Assembly (NCBI GenBank): GCA_000697665.1
Contig: KL197744.1
Coordinates: forward strand, 4,837-68,836
Direction of reading: 5' to 3'
DNA length: 64,000 bases
From: Jaapia argillacea MUCL 33604
Taxonomy: Eukaryota; Basidiomycota; Agaricomycetes; Jaapiales; Jaapiaceae
Part shown: positions 63,741 to 64,000 of the stretch, in pieces
Layout of the letters: the number at the start of each line of letters is the position of its first letter
Position numbering within the stretch: the stretch's first letter is position 1
Made by a program: the position numbers and the translations under genes
Notes under the pieces: generated by a model
The model's database searches: none
Told to the model about the DNA's origin: nothing
What the model saw: only the letters and a program-made list of their open reading frames with translations

Positions 63741-64000
63741 ATGAAGGGTAGGCTACAAGACAACTCCCTCATCAAACGCGTCTCTTCCGATTACACACCA
63801 CACCAAGTCGCACAATACCTCTCTCACATCTCCTTCAAACATCCCGCTGGCACCCATGGTCAAGATCGAAGTAATGGGGCTACTTTCACGGAGCTCGTTG
63901 GGTCGTTTCCTACCAACTTGGAGACTTTAGCCAAGATCGTTAGATTACATCTCGTTGCGTTTCCATTCGAGAATACCGCCATGCATTAGTTCGTATCCCC
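63741..64000 (+). CDS. Arylamine N-acetyltransferase copy 3, first exon (cut by right edge)
   Basis: N-terminal part of a third NAT gene on the opposite strand, 15 kb from the tandem pair. Exon 1 (63741-63988, 248 nt) ends at the same codon and phase as exon 1 of copies 1 and 2 (AFPFENTAMH then a GT donor). Shared pieces are DNSLIKRVSSDYTPHQVAQYL and LETLAKIVRLHLVAFPFEN. It carries an insertion of about eight residues before the SFPTNLETL segment, so it is more distant from the pair than they are from each other. Catalytic residues lie beyond the window. Confidence 0.8.

Overview
This window looks like genomic DNA of a filamentous basidiomycete, probably an Agaricomycete. Almost every gene is split by 45-75 bp GT-AG introns. 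The families fit that group: a DUF7918-type protein, multi-spanning membrane proteins of a kind I know only from mushrooms, a Zn2Cys6 regulator, a TLC-domain protein, a P4-ATPase and an F-box protein. I rebuilt exon chains by hand from splice signals, reading phase and comparison between paralogues. Where I list exons, the phases close exactly unless I say otherwise. No tRNA, rRNA or CRISPR array was recognised.

Layout, left to right. 1-3.5 kb: the gag side of an old LTR retrotransposon (Ty3/Gypsy type), minus strand, cut by the left edge. 5-9.2 kb: a divergent pair, an SMP-30/gluconolactonase-like gene (-) and a proline-rich four-span membrane protein (+). 10.7-22.3 kb: the most striking region, five tandem paralogues (A-E, all +) of an uncharacterised, probably seven-span membrane protein. 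They share a 13-14 exon architecture, and a MITE with 24-bp terminal inverted repeats sits between C and D. 24.2 kb: a small HCxxGxGRT phosphatase. 27-32.8 kb: a large Dnf-type P4-ATPase flippase. 33.3-36.3 kb: a Zn2Cys6 transcription factor. 36.6-38.7 kb: an amidohydrolase (-) with one non-canonical splice acceptor. 38.7-40.8 kb: unresolved. 40.8-44.5 kb: three minus-strand copies of a second membrane family. 44.9-47.9 kb: two tandem arylamine N-acetyltransferase (NAT) genes (-), each with a different apparent defect. 48.5-49.9 kb: a DUF7918-type gene (-), divergent from NDC1 (nuclear pore membrane protein, 50.1-52.8 kb, +). 53.8-55.2 kb: a TLC-domain protein (+). 55.8-58.0 kb: an MFS transporter (-). 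58-60.4 kb: intergenic, with a cluster of inverted-repeat element fragments. 60.4-61.9 kb: an F-box protein (+). 62.2-63.6 kb: RNase P subunit p30 (-), divergent from the first exon of a third NAT (+), which the right edge cuts.

The window mixes housekeeping genes (NDC1, RNase P p30, flippase) with lineage-specific families growing by tandem duplication (7TM array, four-span membrane cluster, NATs). I see no operon-like pathway. The NAT, amidohydrolase, gluconolactonase-like and MFS genes could all serve xenobiotic or small-molecule metabolism, but that link is only inference. The duplicated families are the best candidates for undescribed biology: they show intron loss, a GC-AG intron, a donor-site shift, a catalytic Asp-to-Asn change and repeated upstream blocks.
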